Below are positions 1-8,844 of a stretch of 64,000 nucleotides of DNA, piece by piece. The position numbers were made by a program, and so were the translations under genes. The notes under the pieces were generated by a model, which ran no database searches, had not been told where the DNA came from, and saw nothing but the letters and a program-made list of their open reading frames with translations. Each line of letters begins with the position of its first letter. Position 1 is the stretch's first letter. Location of the stretch: positions 1-64,000 of the forward strand of contig NZ_JAVXKG010000013.1 of assembly GCF_036647415.1 (NCBI RefSeq), given 5' to 3'. This DNA comes from Empedobacter sp036647415 (GTDB taxonomy: Bacteria; Bacteroidota; Bacteroidia; Flavobacteriales; Weeksellaceae).

Positions 1-30
1 TTTATTCCTTTCATAATTGTAAGATAAGTA

Positions 31-537
31 TTATATACCTTTTCTTACTCTGGAACTTTCGTTAGGATATCCATTAGCCGGATTTACGTAATCAGTATAC
101 CCTTTACCGAAACACATACTGCATTTTTTGGTTTCGTAAATTCTCCCATCATTTCCTCTTTGATATTCTTGATTAGAATGTGTATCTATTCCATTATTAT
201 ATTTGTCTTCAACTTTATCAATTAAATCATGTACTTTCTTTGTATATTTTTTGCCACAATTTATGCTACATATCTGTGAAGTATATGGATCTGATTGAGG
301 TCTCCAAACTCCATCGGATATTTCTTTATAACCATTATGTGTAAATGTTTTGTGACAGATGCTACAAACTGTTATTTTTTTTGAAACTTGTTTATTAATT
401 TCTGCACTATCATAAACATTTTCAATAGTAGAATTTTTTGTGGTATTAAAATTAGATTTAGGTTTTGTTAAACCAATAATCATTACTGGAATTAGAATTA
501 AGAGTATTATAAAAACAACTATAAACTTATTAAACAT
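31..537 (-). CDS. membrane-anchored protein with Cys zinc-type motifs, function unknown
   Basis: I do not recognise this protein (about 168 aa from the ATG at 537). It starts with a strong hydrophobic helix (about residues 4-24), so it is probably anchored by its N-terminus. After that come a CSICH pair, a second cysteine cluster (CSINCGKKY) and, near the C-terminus, CSMCFGKG, which fits one CxxCxGxG unit of the DnaJ-type zinc centre. The spacing suggests metal binding (inference). An in-frame start at 585 would add a 16-aa hydrophilic leader. The ATG at 537, directly before the hydrophobic segment, is the better start. It lies at the outer edge of the accessory element and nothing beside it points to a pathway. 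Confidence 0.6.
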   Translation of the reverse strand: MFNKFIVVFIILLILIPVMIIGLTKPKSNFNTTKNSTIENVYDSAEINKQVSKKITVCSICHKTFTHNGYKEISDGVWRPQSDPYTSQICSINCGKKYTKKVHDLIDKVEDKYNNGIDTHSNQEYQRGNDGRIYETKKCSMCFGKGYTDYVNPANGYPNESSRVRKGI

Positions 538-1041
538 AATTTTTTTATTTAACAATATATTATAAAGGTAAATGTTATTTTTCAATTTTTCATAATTTTA
601 GCATAACTATATGAAATTTTAATTGGTTAGAAAAATTTAAATATTTACCCCCTCCCTCCGTATCCGCTTATATAGCCCTCCCTCCCTCTAAACGTATAAA
701 GGCACTGCATGTTGCTTCAAAAATTTTTTAAAATTTTCCGGATTCTGAAATCTTAGATGTATCAAAATCAAGTGGATTAATCAGATTTTATAAAAAATTA
801 TTCTTTTTCTAAATTGATCATTTTAAAACATTGATAAATAATGAATTATTGTATGTATAATTAATGAGTAGAAAATAATGGATGTTATTTTGGCTTAATT
901 AATATCGTTTATTAATAATATATAATCATTAATAATATTCTGAATGTAACGTATTGATAATTATTAAAAAAAGCATAATAACAATAATACTTAAAAGTAA
1001 AAAAAATAACTACATTTGTATAAAATTTATCTATATACATT
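538..1041. other. AT-rich intergenic stretch with clustered G-runs
   Basis: About 500 bp without a supportable gene. An ORF on the minus strand at 912-1157 is low-complexity and overlaps the next gene and its promoter, so it is not accepted. The notable part is 648-686, where the minus strand carries five runs of three or more G in otherwise very A+T-rich DNA. The right end holds the promoter of the beta-barrel gene. Confidence 0.5.
1011..1018 (+). promoter_or_regulatory. Bacteroidota -7 box (TACATTTG)
   Basis: Exact match to the TAnnTTTG -7 consensus of the Bacteroidota housekeeping sigma factor, 23 nt before the ATG at 1042. No clear TTG -33 element was seen at 17-23 nt spacing. Confidence 0.5.
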
Positions 1042-1683
1042 ATGAGAAAAATATTTATTTTAAGTCTTTTATTACCATTCGCTTTAAGTAATGTAAATGC
1101 ACAAAGTTTAGAGGATTTAAGGTTTGGTGTTACTGGAGGTTTAAATTTGAGTAACATGACAAATTTTGATTCTAAAGCTTCATTTCATTTAGGATTAAAA
1201 GCGGAAAAATCTATTACGGAAAATGTCTTTATTGAAGGTTCAGTACTATATTCTGCAAAAGGAGCTAAAATGGATTTTGGTGATTTAGGTTCAAATAAAA
1301 TTAATGCTAATTATATTGAAGTTCCAATTCATATTGGATATGTTTATAATATTAATCCTGATTTGGATTTAAGAGGTAGTGTGGGTACTTATTTCGCTTA
1401 TGGAATTGGAGGTAAGATGGAAGTAGCAGAATCGGATTGGTATTATGATAGCTATGTAAATACAAAGTATGACACTTTTTCTGATGATTCTGGTTTAAAA
1501 AGATTTGACTTAGGTTTAGGTTTTAAAGCAGGTGTTGAATATAAAAATAATTATCAATTATCTATCGGCTATGATTTTGGATTAATTGATACTTATAATA
1601 AATCTAAGAATGAAGAAGATTATGATGTAACAGGAACATTAAAAAATAGCAATTTTAAAGTTTCGGTAGCTTATATGTTTTAA
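1042..1683 (+). CDS. secreted outer-membrane beta-barrel protein (PorT/OmpA-like barrel family)
   Basis: 213 aa. A Sec signal peptide ends near residue 20 (NVNAQS). The rest is alternating hydrophobic/polar strands typical of the small Bacteroidota outer-membrane beta-barrel family (OMP_b-brl_2 type): an opening FGVTGGLNLS strand, repeated aromatic strand ends such as SIGYDFG, and a C-terminal strand ending in Phe (KVSVAYMF), as expected for an outer-membrane barrel signal. It should sit in the outer membrane as an 8-strand-class barrel. The ligand is unknown. It has its own promoter and a strong terminator, so it is probably monocistronic. It faces the minus-strand genes of the element. Confidence 0.75.
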   Translation: MRKIFILSLLLPFALSNVNAQSLEDLRFGVTGGLNLSNMTNFDSKASFHLGLKAEKSITENVFIEGSVLYSAKGAKMDFGDLGSNKINANYIEVPIHIGYVYNINPDLDLRGSVGTYFAYGIGGKMEVAESDWYYDSYVNTKYDTFSDDSGLKRFDLGLGFKAGVEYKNNYQLSIGYDFGLIDTYNKSKNEEDYDVTGTLKNSNFKVSVAYMF

Positions 1684-1688
1684 TAGCA

Positions 1689-1727
1689 AACCCTTTAGTA
1701 AAAAAATAAATTACTAAAGGGTTTTAT
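1689..1727 (+). terminator. rho-independent terminator after the beta-barrel gene
   Basis: A perfect 13-bp inverted repeat (1689-1701 with 1711-1723, built on CCCTTTAGT/ACTAAAGGG) is followed by a T-rich tail and begins 5 nt after the stop codon. Confidence 0.8.
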
Positions 1728-1789
1728 ACTTTTTAAAATCACTGTTTATAAGTGTTTAAGCTGTTTTTACTAACATAATATGGTAATAG

Positions 1790-3181
1790 TTAATCTAATA
1801 TTTTTACTTTTAATTTAGGAGGGAAACCTATATGTTCTTTAAATGTATTTTCCATGATTAATTTTACTTCATCTAAATATTTCTCTGAAATCATAACACA
1901 ATCGTGTATAGTTATTATTTCTATATTTTTATTGTATTTTTTTATATTGTCAATTAACTTAAATAACATAATTGAAGCTTCTATATGGAATAGATAATGT
2001 GCTAAAACCTTGTTACAATTTTCATATGGTGGATAACCATATTTTTTTATCCATGTTTGATTATTTTTTAATTGATTTAGTATATAATGAATATGTGGAT
2101 ATAATTCTTTTAATTTTTGTTCTACTTTCGGTTTAGTTCCTATTTCACAAAAGAAAAGACTGAGTATATCGCTTTTTTTTAAATCACTGCCAGTAGTAAA
2201 GCGTTTATAAAAATTATTATCAAGAATATCCACATAAACATGTTTTAATTCTGTAATTAATGGTTCGATAATTTCATTTTTGGTATAATAATTAATATTA
2301 TCTTCAAAAATCTCTTGATATAATACTAAATTATCATTTTCAATAATTAGATTTTTTAATTTAGTATTATACATTAAGCTGATAATAAATAAATAGGGAA
2401 TACAACTGCCAATATCTAATTCAACCAGATTTTCCTCAGATTTATTCGTAATTAATTTTCTGTATTGTGAAGATAAATTAGTGAAATTTGTATGAAGTCT
2501 ACCGTCAGTTTTATCATTTAAGCTCATCCATCTTTTTCCGTTGTGATAATCAAATAGAGATATTAGTGATGAGTATTCTGAAATAATATTTTGACTCATT
2601 AATTTATTTGAAAGTTTATCAAAATTGATATCGAACTTAGTTAGAAAATCATTTTTTAGTTTTTTTAGTTTCTTGTCAATTATTTTCCCTTTGATCGATA
2701 TTGTGCAGTTTTTTTTTATATTATTAATGATTGATAATCTTGAAAGATCAATAATTTTATATCCGGAATTAATATAAGTATAGTTCATAGAATAACTAAA
2801 TGATTTTCCATTTTTATATTCATTTCTAAATAATAAATTATCATAATTCAAATGTTGATTAGTAAGAAATTTCATGATCTTATGATAATCACGATCAATA
2901 GATTGTAATAAAGTTGATGGTAAATCAATATACACATCGTTAAATATAAATTGATTGGTATTTACATATTTATTTTTTTCTTCTTGATTTTTAACATTTA
3001 ATCGATGAATTGTTGAATAGAATATTAGATATAAAATATAATAAATAGATTCAATTCTTAGCTTTTTTATATCGAAATCGTACTTTTCTAATTTTCCAGT
3101 TATGCTATTTAGAAATTGATTGTTAGATGCAATTATTATTTTTTCGATATCGATTTTATTGGGTATAAAAATCTTTTTCAT
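1790..3181 (-). CDS. DNA polymerase A-type palm-domain protein of a mobile element
   Basis: 463 aa from the ATG at 3181. A longer reading from 3208 uses TTG inside a terminator hairpin and is rejected. Numbering from the ATG, it shows in order: GRLHT plus a following NL (residues 227-236, like the TGRLSS..NLQNIP motif of PolA), R241, an acidic motif A (LVELDIGSC, D256, also reminiscent of DGSCSG in T7 RNA polymerase), a motif B-like helix (LKKSDILSLFF, K336), a helix in the position of the PolA Q helix (LFHIEAS), and motif C IHD (H426, D427). This order is diagnostic of the family A/single-subunit polymerase fold. The protein is short and has no visible 3'-5' exonuclease or primase domain. 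It is the last gene of the minus-strand series that starts at the recombinase, which suggests an element-encoded replication or repair polymerase (inference). DNA versus RNA polymerase activity cannot be told from sequence alone. Confidence 0.6.
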   Translation of the reverse strand: MKKIFIPNKIDIEKIIIASNNQFLNSITGKLEKYDFDIKKLRIESIYYILYLIFYSTIHRLNVKNQEEKNKYVNTNQFIFNDVYIDLPSTLLQSIDRDYHKIMKFLTNQHLNYDNLLFRNEYKNGKSFSYSMNYTYINSGYKIIDLSRLSIINNIKKNCTISIKGKIIDKKLKKLKNDFLTKFDINFDKLSNKLMSQNIISEYSSLISLFDYHNGKRWMSLNDKTDGRLHTNFTNLSSQYRKLITNKSEENLVELDIGSCIPYLFIISLMYNTKLKNLIIENDNLVLYQEIFEDNINYYTKNEIIEPLITELKHVYVDILDNNFYKRFTTGSDLKKSDILSLFFCEIGTKPKVEQKLKELYPHIHYILNQLKNNQTWIKKYGYPPYENCNKVLAHYLFHIEASIMLFKLIDNIKKYNKNIEIITIHDCVMISEKYLDEVKLIMENTFKEHIGFPPKLKVKILD

Positions 3182-3191
3182 ATTTAATTTT

Positions 3192-3219
3192 TTTAAAAAA
3201 GGCTCCAAATGGAGCCTTT
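3192..3219 (-). terminator. terminator or attenuator directly before the polymerase gene
   Basis: Perfect 9-bp stem (AAAGGCTCC/GGAGCCTTT, 3198-3219) with a 4-nt loop. On the minus strand it is followed by a run of T and then only about 17 nt to the polymerase ATG at 3181. It lies 8 nt after the stop of the 485-aa gene. It should end that transcript, or limit read-through into the polymerase gene. Confidence 0.75.
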
Positions 3220-3226
3220 AAATAAT

Positions 3227-4684
3227 CTAGTTTAGTTTTTTTATCTGATCAATTATTGTTAATACCTTTTCAATGTTTTCATCTTTGATAAATTGAGTTT
3301 CATGATTCAAATAATCTCTAAAAAGTATTTTATAATTGACGTCATGACTTACTACGTATTCAAGATTCGCTTTATTAAGATTATTGAAAACAAACCATAA
3401 GTATTCATCATTCTTTAGATCATCAATAATAAATGGTATTACCTCTGCCCAAAATAAATTATGTGTAGAACAATAATATTCTTTTTTTCCATTACTGTTT
3501 GTTATAGTGAATTCCGGATTTTCACTCACTAATAAATCAATTATTTCAAATGTTTTTTTATCATAATTAAAATCAATTTTATTTAAATCATTTCTTTCTT
3601 GATTTAGTTTTATTCCAATTTCTGAAATGATTTCGTTATAATCCTGAAATGATAGTTCACTTTTATTTATCAAGTAATATTGATATGTTTTTTGAATAAC
3701 TTGATAAATTGGATTGTCTTCAGTAATAATGGTCTTTGAAAATCCATAAACCTGTATAAATCTTTTTAAAAATGAATAATGAACATATTCCGGATGACTT
3801 ATTTCAATCCTATTTATATCAGTTATCGTTGTTTTTAATATTTTGTATTTTTCAAGTTCAGTTATTAATACGTAATCATAATAATTTATTAAATAGTCAA
3901 TTTCATAAGTTTTATTCACCAGATAATTTTTTGCTGCCTTTTTAAATTTATTGATAAAGAATCTTATTTTTCGATTATCTAATCCTTTTAATTCGATATC
4001 CTTAAAAATATATTTTATAATAAACTTCAGATTATTGTCTTCACAATACTCTTGATAAAACTGATCAAAATTCGATGTTTTCTTTAAGTTTTTTAAAGCA
4101 TAGTCAATTAATTCAAAAATTCCATTTAAATGACTATTAATAATTAAGCTATTTACTTTTGTGACAAGTGGTAGATTACGTTTAAGAATTTTAAAACCAT
4201 ACAATGATTTATCATTTTTTAAAGAAATTTTATCATTAAAGTTCATGTTATGATAATTGTTCACCATAAATTGAGCTAAATAATGACTACTGCCAATAAA
4301 AACATCTTCATGTTTATCTATTACAAATAAATCTAAAGCGGAGTTCAATAGTTCTTTAAATAAATTAAAATCAATATTCAGAGTTTCTATTATTTCTGAA
4401 TATGCATTACTAGCAATTAAATTGCTGTTTAATAGTTCATTAAATTGATCTTCAGAAAGATTCTCATATTCAAATATGTCGTTTTCGTTCTCAAAACGTT
4501 CAACATATCCGGATAGACAAATGAAATTTGATATAAGTTTTTTATCTCGAGCCGAGATTAGAATATCGTCTTGATCAACTATTGAAAATTGATGAAGAAA
4601 TTCTTTTAAAACGTTAGCAACTGTAAATTCTAAGTTTTCTATTTGCTTACATACTACGTAAGACTTTTCATTTAAAATACTCAT
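3227..4684 (-). CDS. uncharacterised 485-aa element protein upstream of the polymerase
   Basis: I do not recognise this protein. It is soluble (no signal peptide or membrane segment), acidic and rich in Ile, Asn and Lys, with mostly helical patterns. There is no Walker box, HTH or metal motif that I can see, apart from an isolated YYCSTHNLFW stretch near residue 410. It lies directly upstream of the PolA-like gene on the same strand, separated by a terminator hairpin. It could be a replication accessory or DNA-binding partner of the polymerase (inference from position only). Its base composition is as A+T-rich as that of the polymerase gene and clearly richer than the R-M genes. Confidence 0.65.
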   Translation of the reverse strand: MSILNEKSYVVCKQIENLEFTVANVLKEFLHQFSIVDQDDILISARDKKLISNFICLSGYVERFENENDIFEYENLSEDQFNELLNSNLIASNAYSEIIETLNIDFNLFKELLNSALDLFVIDKHEDVFIGSSHYLAQFMVNNYHNMNFNDKISLKNDKSLYGFKILKRNLPLVTKVNSLIINSHLNGIFELIDYALKNLKKTSNFDQFYQEYCEDNNLKFIIKYIFKDIELKGLDNRKIRFFINKFKKAAKNYLVNKTYEIDYLINYYDYVLITELEKYKILKTTITDINRIEISHPEYVHYSFLKRFIQVYGFSKTIITEDNPIYQVIQKTYQYYLINKSELSFQDYNEIISEIGIKLNQERNDLNKIDFNYDKKTFEIIDLLVSENPEFTITNSNGKKEYYCSTHNLFWAEVIPFIIDDLKNDEYLWFVFNNLNKANLEYVVSHDVNYKILFRDYLNHETQFIKDENIEKVLTIIDQIKKLN

Positions 4685-4816
4685 AAATATATAAATTTGA
4701 AAGTTACATTTTGGGCATGAGAAGCCCTGTCCAGATTATCATTATTGATATTGGATACTTTTTTAATTATTAAAATTCAGTTTAATAAAAGGTCGTTTAA
4801 ACCAATATAAGTGAGG

Positions 4817-5092
4817 TTAGTTTAATTTATTACTTAGAAGTTTCTGTTCGATTTCAGAGCGTAAGTAATAGCGTTTGTTACCCAGTCCGTACTGAGAAAT
4901 TATTCCTTTAGTTGTCCAACGATAAAGTGTGCTTAAATCTATTTTTAAGATTCTTGCAGTTTCTTCTCGAGTAAGAAATTCAACTTCCATTGTCAAGATC
5001 TCTTTTTGTTGGTTAATAGTTTTTTCTACTATTGTTTTGATCTTTATAATAAGATCATCTGCGTCTACATTGTAGAGTGTTAATGTGTTCAT
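4817..5092 (-). CDS. excisionase-like HTH protein (helix-turn-helix 17 type)
   Basis: 91 aa from the ATG at 5092 (a TTG at 5119 would add nine residues). The C-terminal half is a MerR/excisionase-type winged HTH: VEFLTREETARILKIDLST, then LYRWTTKGIISQYGLGNKRYY and the closing LRSEIEQKL helix. This is the usual pattern of the HTH_17 family found in Bacteroidota integrative elements. Such proteins bend DNA near att sites or regulate element genes. The N-terminal 40 residues form a helix that may dimerise. It lies between two larger unknown genes of the element, away from the recombinase, so a regulatory role is as likely as excision. Confidence 0.75.
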   Translation of the reverse strand: MNTLTLYNVDADDLIIKIKTIVEKTINQQKEILTMEVEFLTREETARILKIDLSTLYRWTTKGIISQYGLGNKRYYLRSEIEQKLLSNKLN

Positions 5093-5129
5093 AACTGTTT
5101 TCTTAATTTGTTGATGCAAAGATTTATCA

Positions 5130-5166
5130 AAAAAAAATGTGGAAAGCTAAAAACGCTTTCCACACT
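5130..5166 (-). terminator. rho-independent terminator
   Basis: 9-bp stem (TGTGGAAAG/CTTTCCACA, 5139-5164) with a long run of T on the minus strand. It begins about 25 nt after the stop of the 318-aa gene and lies just before the HTH gene, so the HTH gene is probably a separate transcript. Confidence 0.75.
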
Positions 5167-5191
5167 TTTTAAATAATTGTTAAACAGTAGT

Positions 5192-6148
5192 TTATTTTTT
5201 ATTCTTAAGAAATAAACCTAATTTTTTTCGGGGAGTTCCTTCCATCTCTTTTCTCATTAGGCTATTAAGATTTTCGATATAAGATTCAGCTATTCTTTTA
5301 TATGAAGGAGATACGGACTTAACTAGGTATGATTTTCTTACTGTTCTATTAGTGCAACCTAGTAAGTCAGCTATAAAATCTTCAATTTTACTGTCTTCAA
5401 TTTGATAATTGACTTTTAGTTGATCAATTATTCCCATTTTTTCTAACATGTAAATCTTTAGAGCAAAATCACCGTCGCCTTTTGAATCGAATTTTAGATT
5501 ACTAAATGATTTTTTAGTTTTAAATTTTTTCTTTAAAAATTTTACAACTTCATTTTTGTGATATAAATGTTCGTGAAATTTATTAAAGTCAAAAAAGCTA
5601 TATTTTTCAATATCATTCTCCCAGTTATTTAAATTATATTTTTTTAAAAAGCTTGTGAAATAGAAGTTTTCATTTAAAAACTCATTGATATAATCATCTA
5701 CTAAAATATAATCGACAAATATTTCTTTAGTGTATTCTTTTAAAATATTTTTAATATTAACTTTAGTAACGGCAGCGTCTTCGGTCTTTATTTTTTTTAG
5801 ATATCTGCCTACTAATCCGTATAGTTCATATAAATATGAAATTAAAGATTTGGTTGAATCAGTATCTTTTCTGCTAATTTGAAAATCGAGCGGTTTATTA
5901 ATGTTTCTAACGGATAGTTGATAACTTTTTAAAATTGCTTCAGCATTATTTATTGAGTATTCTTCTTCTAATTCAGATAATATTGTTAGGTGTGAAATAC
6001 TTTTTTCATTAAATAAAATAGCTTCTTTTAAAAATTTACGTTCGTTGTAATCTTCATTTTGAATAAGCCATTGATTCAGTTTCGAAGTGTAATTAAGCTC
6101 TAGATCACTTACGTCTTCAAAATTATATAGTTCTTCTTTATTAAACAT
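5192..6148 (-). CDS. uncharacterised protein with C-terminal HTH-like segment
   Basis: 318 aa, function not recognised. It is helix-rich and has no membrane segment or signal peptide. Near the C-terminus (about residues 255-275) the stretch IEDFIADLLGCTNRTVRKS looks like a helix-turn-helix, with a helix, a tight turn at GCTN and a recognition-like helix. The extreme C-terminus is very basic (RKKLGLFLKNKK). The layout recalls RteC-like or replication-control proteins of Bacteroidota elements, but I cannot assign it to a family. The ATG lies 3 nt after the stop of the restriction subunit gene, so it is probably co-transcribed with mod-res and may control the cassette (inference). Confidence 0.65.
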   Translation of the reverse strand: MFNKEELYNFEDVSDLELNYTSKLNQWLIQNEDYNERKFLKEAILFNEKSISHLTILSELEEEYSINNAEAILKSYQLSVRNINKPLDFQISRKDTDSTKSLISYLYELYGLVGRYLKKIKTEDAAVTKVNIKNILKEYTKEIFVDYILVDDYINEFLNENFYFTSFLKKYNLNNWENDIEKYSFFDFNKFHEHLYHKNEVVKFLKKKFKTKKSFSNLKFDSKGDGDFALKIYMLEKMGIIDQLKVNYQIEDSKIEDFIADLLGCTNRTVRKSYLVKSVSPSYKRIAESYIENLNSLMRKEMEGTPRKKLGLFLKNKK

Positions 6149-6151
6149 AGA

Positions 6152-8842
6152 TTATTTTGTTAGGAACTTATTTAGTAAGTATGCAAAATTTATTGTTTTA
6201 TTAATTTCGTCGTGTGGAATTAAAACATAATACCATGGTTTTCCTCCGTTTTCAAGATTGTTTTCTGTTGCGTATTTACAATATATTTTTGCTGCATCAG
6301 CTTTTTGTAATACATCGGAATCTTGCATTTTATCTTTCGATTTTGGTTCAACCATATAAATTGCATCTTCAGTTTCAACTACAAAATCCGGTTCGTAACG
6401 TTTAGAGTTATTATCCCAATAAATACGGAATTGATTGCTTGCCGGTCTTAACCATTTTACTACTGTACTATCATTCTCAAGTACAAATGCTAATTCTTTT
6501 TCTGTGTTTGAATCAAACTTGTATTCAAAATGACATGCTTTTTCAAAACCTGTAAATACATACTTTGGTACTAAACTAACAGGTGAGATAGTATCTCTAT
6601 AATCTTTAAAACCATTATTATCTAATGCCTTAAAATTATGTGATTCTATTTTGGTAAATGGTAATACGTTTGGTTTTTCGTAGTTGCTGTATTCAATTTT
6701 GAAATGGTTTTTCATTTGAAGGTAGATACGATCAGCAATGGTTTTCTTAAATTGAAATACTGCTTTTTTCATATCTTTTTCATCTGAATTACTAGCTTCT
6801 ATTGCACCATAGGCTTGTTTTGCTAGCTTATGTAATAATTCAGCATTATCATCATAATCTACATCCGAATAATTTAATAATTCTACAATGATATTATTGA
6901 TAGGATTACCATAATTACCACTAGAAACAGCTCTAAGAGTTTCTATATCTTTTTTATCAGATAAACTTTGTCTTAAAATTTCATCATCGAATGCTTTAAG
7001 CTGAAATCCGGAAATATCTAAATCAAAATCTTCAAAATAAGCATGAGCATCCCCTTGAACTAAGTCCATACGAGGTATTTCAATAATTTGTTTTTTGTAA
7101 TTAGAAACTACTGTTTCATATATTGTTTCAGCTTCCTTTACAATGTCATCAGCAAATAAATTACCTTGTCCTTGATTGAATGTCTCTTTTAACTGCTCAA
7201 TAACTTTAGCTTTCGCTTCGGGTTTAGCAAAATCTTCAACTTTCTTTATCTCTGGAATTTTATTTAATGTAGGTAAAACAGAAATAATAGCCTTTTTAGC
7301 ATCAACTTGATTTTGGGCTGTCTGTTTTTCTTGTACATCAACAATCGCATCAACTTTTGCTTGCTCTTCTTCAATTTCTTTTTCAGCTTTCGATACAGAT
7401 GTTGTAGCAATAGTTTTCTCTTTTACTTCATCTTCATCAAATTCAATAAATGAAATCTTATTAAGAATAGATTCTGGATTTTGAGCTTCAGCAATAACTG
7501 CATCAAAATTATCATGAGCGATTACCGTTAATTTATCTATATTAGCTTCCCCTGTACGCTTACCACCAAAAGGCAAACGCAATCCACGACCAATCGTTTG
7601 CTCAATTAAAACTGATGCATTTGCAGCACGTAAAGGCACAATTGTGTACAGGTTAGAAACGTCCCAACCTTCTTTGAGCATATTCACGTGAATAACAATT
7701 TCTATCTCGTTCTCTGGATTTTCTAACGAAACAAATAATTGCTCTATTTCTTCATCTTTTTTAGTAGAAGAATCGATTTGTAAAACTTTACCGATGTATT
7801 GCCCATCGTAAAAAGTAGATGAGTTGATATAATCATAAACCGCTTTAGCATGGGTAATATCTTTACAAACCACTAAAACAAAAGGTTTTACGACTTTTTG
7901 ATCGTTATTTAGTGCGTATAATTCTAGATCCGTTTTGGTTTGTTGGTGAATAGAAATGGCATCTTCTAACTTCACTTGCTCTATTTTTTCTGAACTTTCA
8001 CCTTTTGGATCGAAGTTTTTACGTTTAGCAATGGTAGGATTTTTCACATACAAACCATCTGCTAATGCTTTAGCTAAGGTATATTCGTAAACGATGTTTT
8101 TAAACGGTTTTCCTTTTTCATCAGTTGGCGTAGCGGTTAATTCAATCCCGAATACAGGATTTAATTCATCAATCGCTTTTTTAGAAGCATCTGCATGGTA
8201 ACGATGTGCTTCGTCCATTAATACGACTAGATCATCTAAAGATGATAAATGTTGCCAATACGATTCGCCAAGATATTCTGATAAACGTTTCATCTTAGGT
8301 GCTAATGCTACACCACCTTTTTTCTGACCTTTGTTGTCTGAATTGAATTTAGAGATATTAAAAATATTAATACGTACTTCTGATTCGTTGAACAAAGCCC
8401 CTTGCTGTGCATAATTATCTCCAGTAATAATTACAGGACGATTGTGTACAAATTCTGATATACCATTGAAAACATATTTGCTGTATGCTGGATCTCCAAA
8501 ATCTTTGATTAGTTTTTCGTAAATGGTTAAGTTAGGTGCTAGAATAAAGAAATTCTTCACTCCTTTGGTTAAATACAAATAGGTAATGATAGCCCCCATT
8601 AAACGTGTTTTACCAACCCCCGTAGCTATATTGTGGGTGATGGAAGGAAATGCACGCTGAAAATCTGTACAAGAAGGATACAAGCCTTTTATGACTTGTA
8701 AATCTTCCTGAACAGTAGTATTTCTTTTCGTTTTATTTAGAGGAATATGATCTGCTATGGTTGCTGTAACTTCTAACGCTTCTGCTAAAGGTAAACGCAA
8801 CGATAAACGTTGTTTTATTTGGTTAATAGTGTTTTGATTCAT
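6152..8842 (-). CDS. res: type III restriction enzyme, Res (helicase-nuclease) subunit
   Basis: 896 aa, full length for the family. Superfamily 2 helicase motifs are clear: Walker A ATGVGKT (residues 73-79), DEAH (210-213), TATP (236-239) and the motif VI stretch QTIGRGLR (415-422). A C-terminal PD-(D/E)xK nuclease follows: PD at 818-819 and E832-x-K834 in VEPK. With Mod it should form the complex that cuts DNA about 25-27 bp from an unmethylated site after ATP-driven communication between two sites (family knowledge). The gene starts 2 nt after the mod stop, in the usual mod-res order. It appears intact, so its activity depends on whether the interrupted mod still works. Confidence 0.92.
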   Translation of the reverse strand: MNQNTINQIKQRLSLRLPLAEALEVTATIADHIPLNKTKRNTTVQEDLQVIKGLYPSCTDFQRAFPSITHNIATGVGKTRLMGAIITYLYLTKGVKNFFILAPNLTIYEKLIKDFGDPAYSKYVFNGISEFVHNRPVIITGDNYAQQGALFNESEVRINIFNISKFNSDNKGQKKGGVALAPKMKRLSEYLGESYWQHLSSLDDLVVLMDEAHRYHADASKKAIDELNPVFGIELTATPTDEKGKPFKNIVYEYTLAKALADGLYVKNPTIAKRKNFDPKGESSEKIEQVKLEDAISIHQQTKTDLELYALNNDQKVVKPFVLVVCKDITHAKAVYDYINSSTFYDGQYIGKVLQIDSSTKKDEEIEQLFVSLENPENEIEIVIHVNMLKEGWDVSNLYTIVPLRAANASVLIEQTIGRGLRLPFGGKRTGEANIDKLTVIAHDNFDAVIAEAQNPESILNKISFIEFDEDEVKEKTIATTSVSKAEKEIEEEQAKVDAIVDVQEKQTAQNQVDAKKAIISVLPTLNKIPEIKKVEDFAKPEAKAKVIEQLKETFNQGQGNLFADDIVKEAETIYETVVSNYKKQIIEIPRMDLVQGDAHAYFEDFDLDISGFQLKAFDDEILRQSLSDKKDIETLRAVSSGNYGNPINNIIVELLNYSDVDYDDNAELLHKLAKQAYGAIEASNSDEKDMKKAVFQFKKTIADRIYLQMKNHFKIEYSNYEKPNVLPFTKIESHNFKALDNNGFKDYRDTISPVSLVPKYVFTGFEKACHFEYKFDSNTEKELAFVLENDSTVVKWLRPASNQFRIYWDNNSKRYEPDFVVETEDAIYMVEPKSKDKMQDSDVLQKADAAKIYCKYATENNLENGGKPWYYVLIPHDEINKTINFAYLLNKFLTK

Positions 8843-8844
8843 AG

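Noticed and set aside
912..1157. Minus-strand ORF over the beta-barrel gene start
   Set aside because: Low-complexity, overlaps the promoter and start of a well-supported gene.
1..1790. Left attachment site of the element
   Set aside because: I looked for a copy of the AATCCGCTAGGAACC core here and found none, so the left end is probably outside the window.
3182..3208. Nine-residue N-terminal extension of the polymerase-like protein
   Set aside because: The start would be TTG inside a terminator stem, and the ATG at 3181 follows directly.
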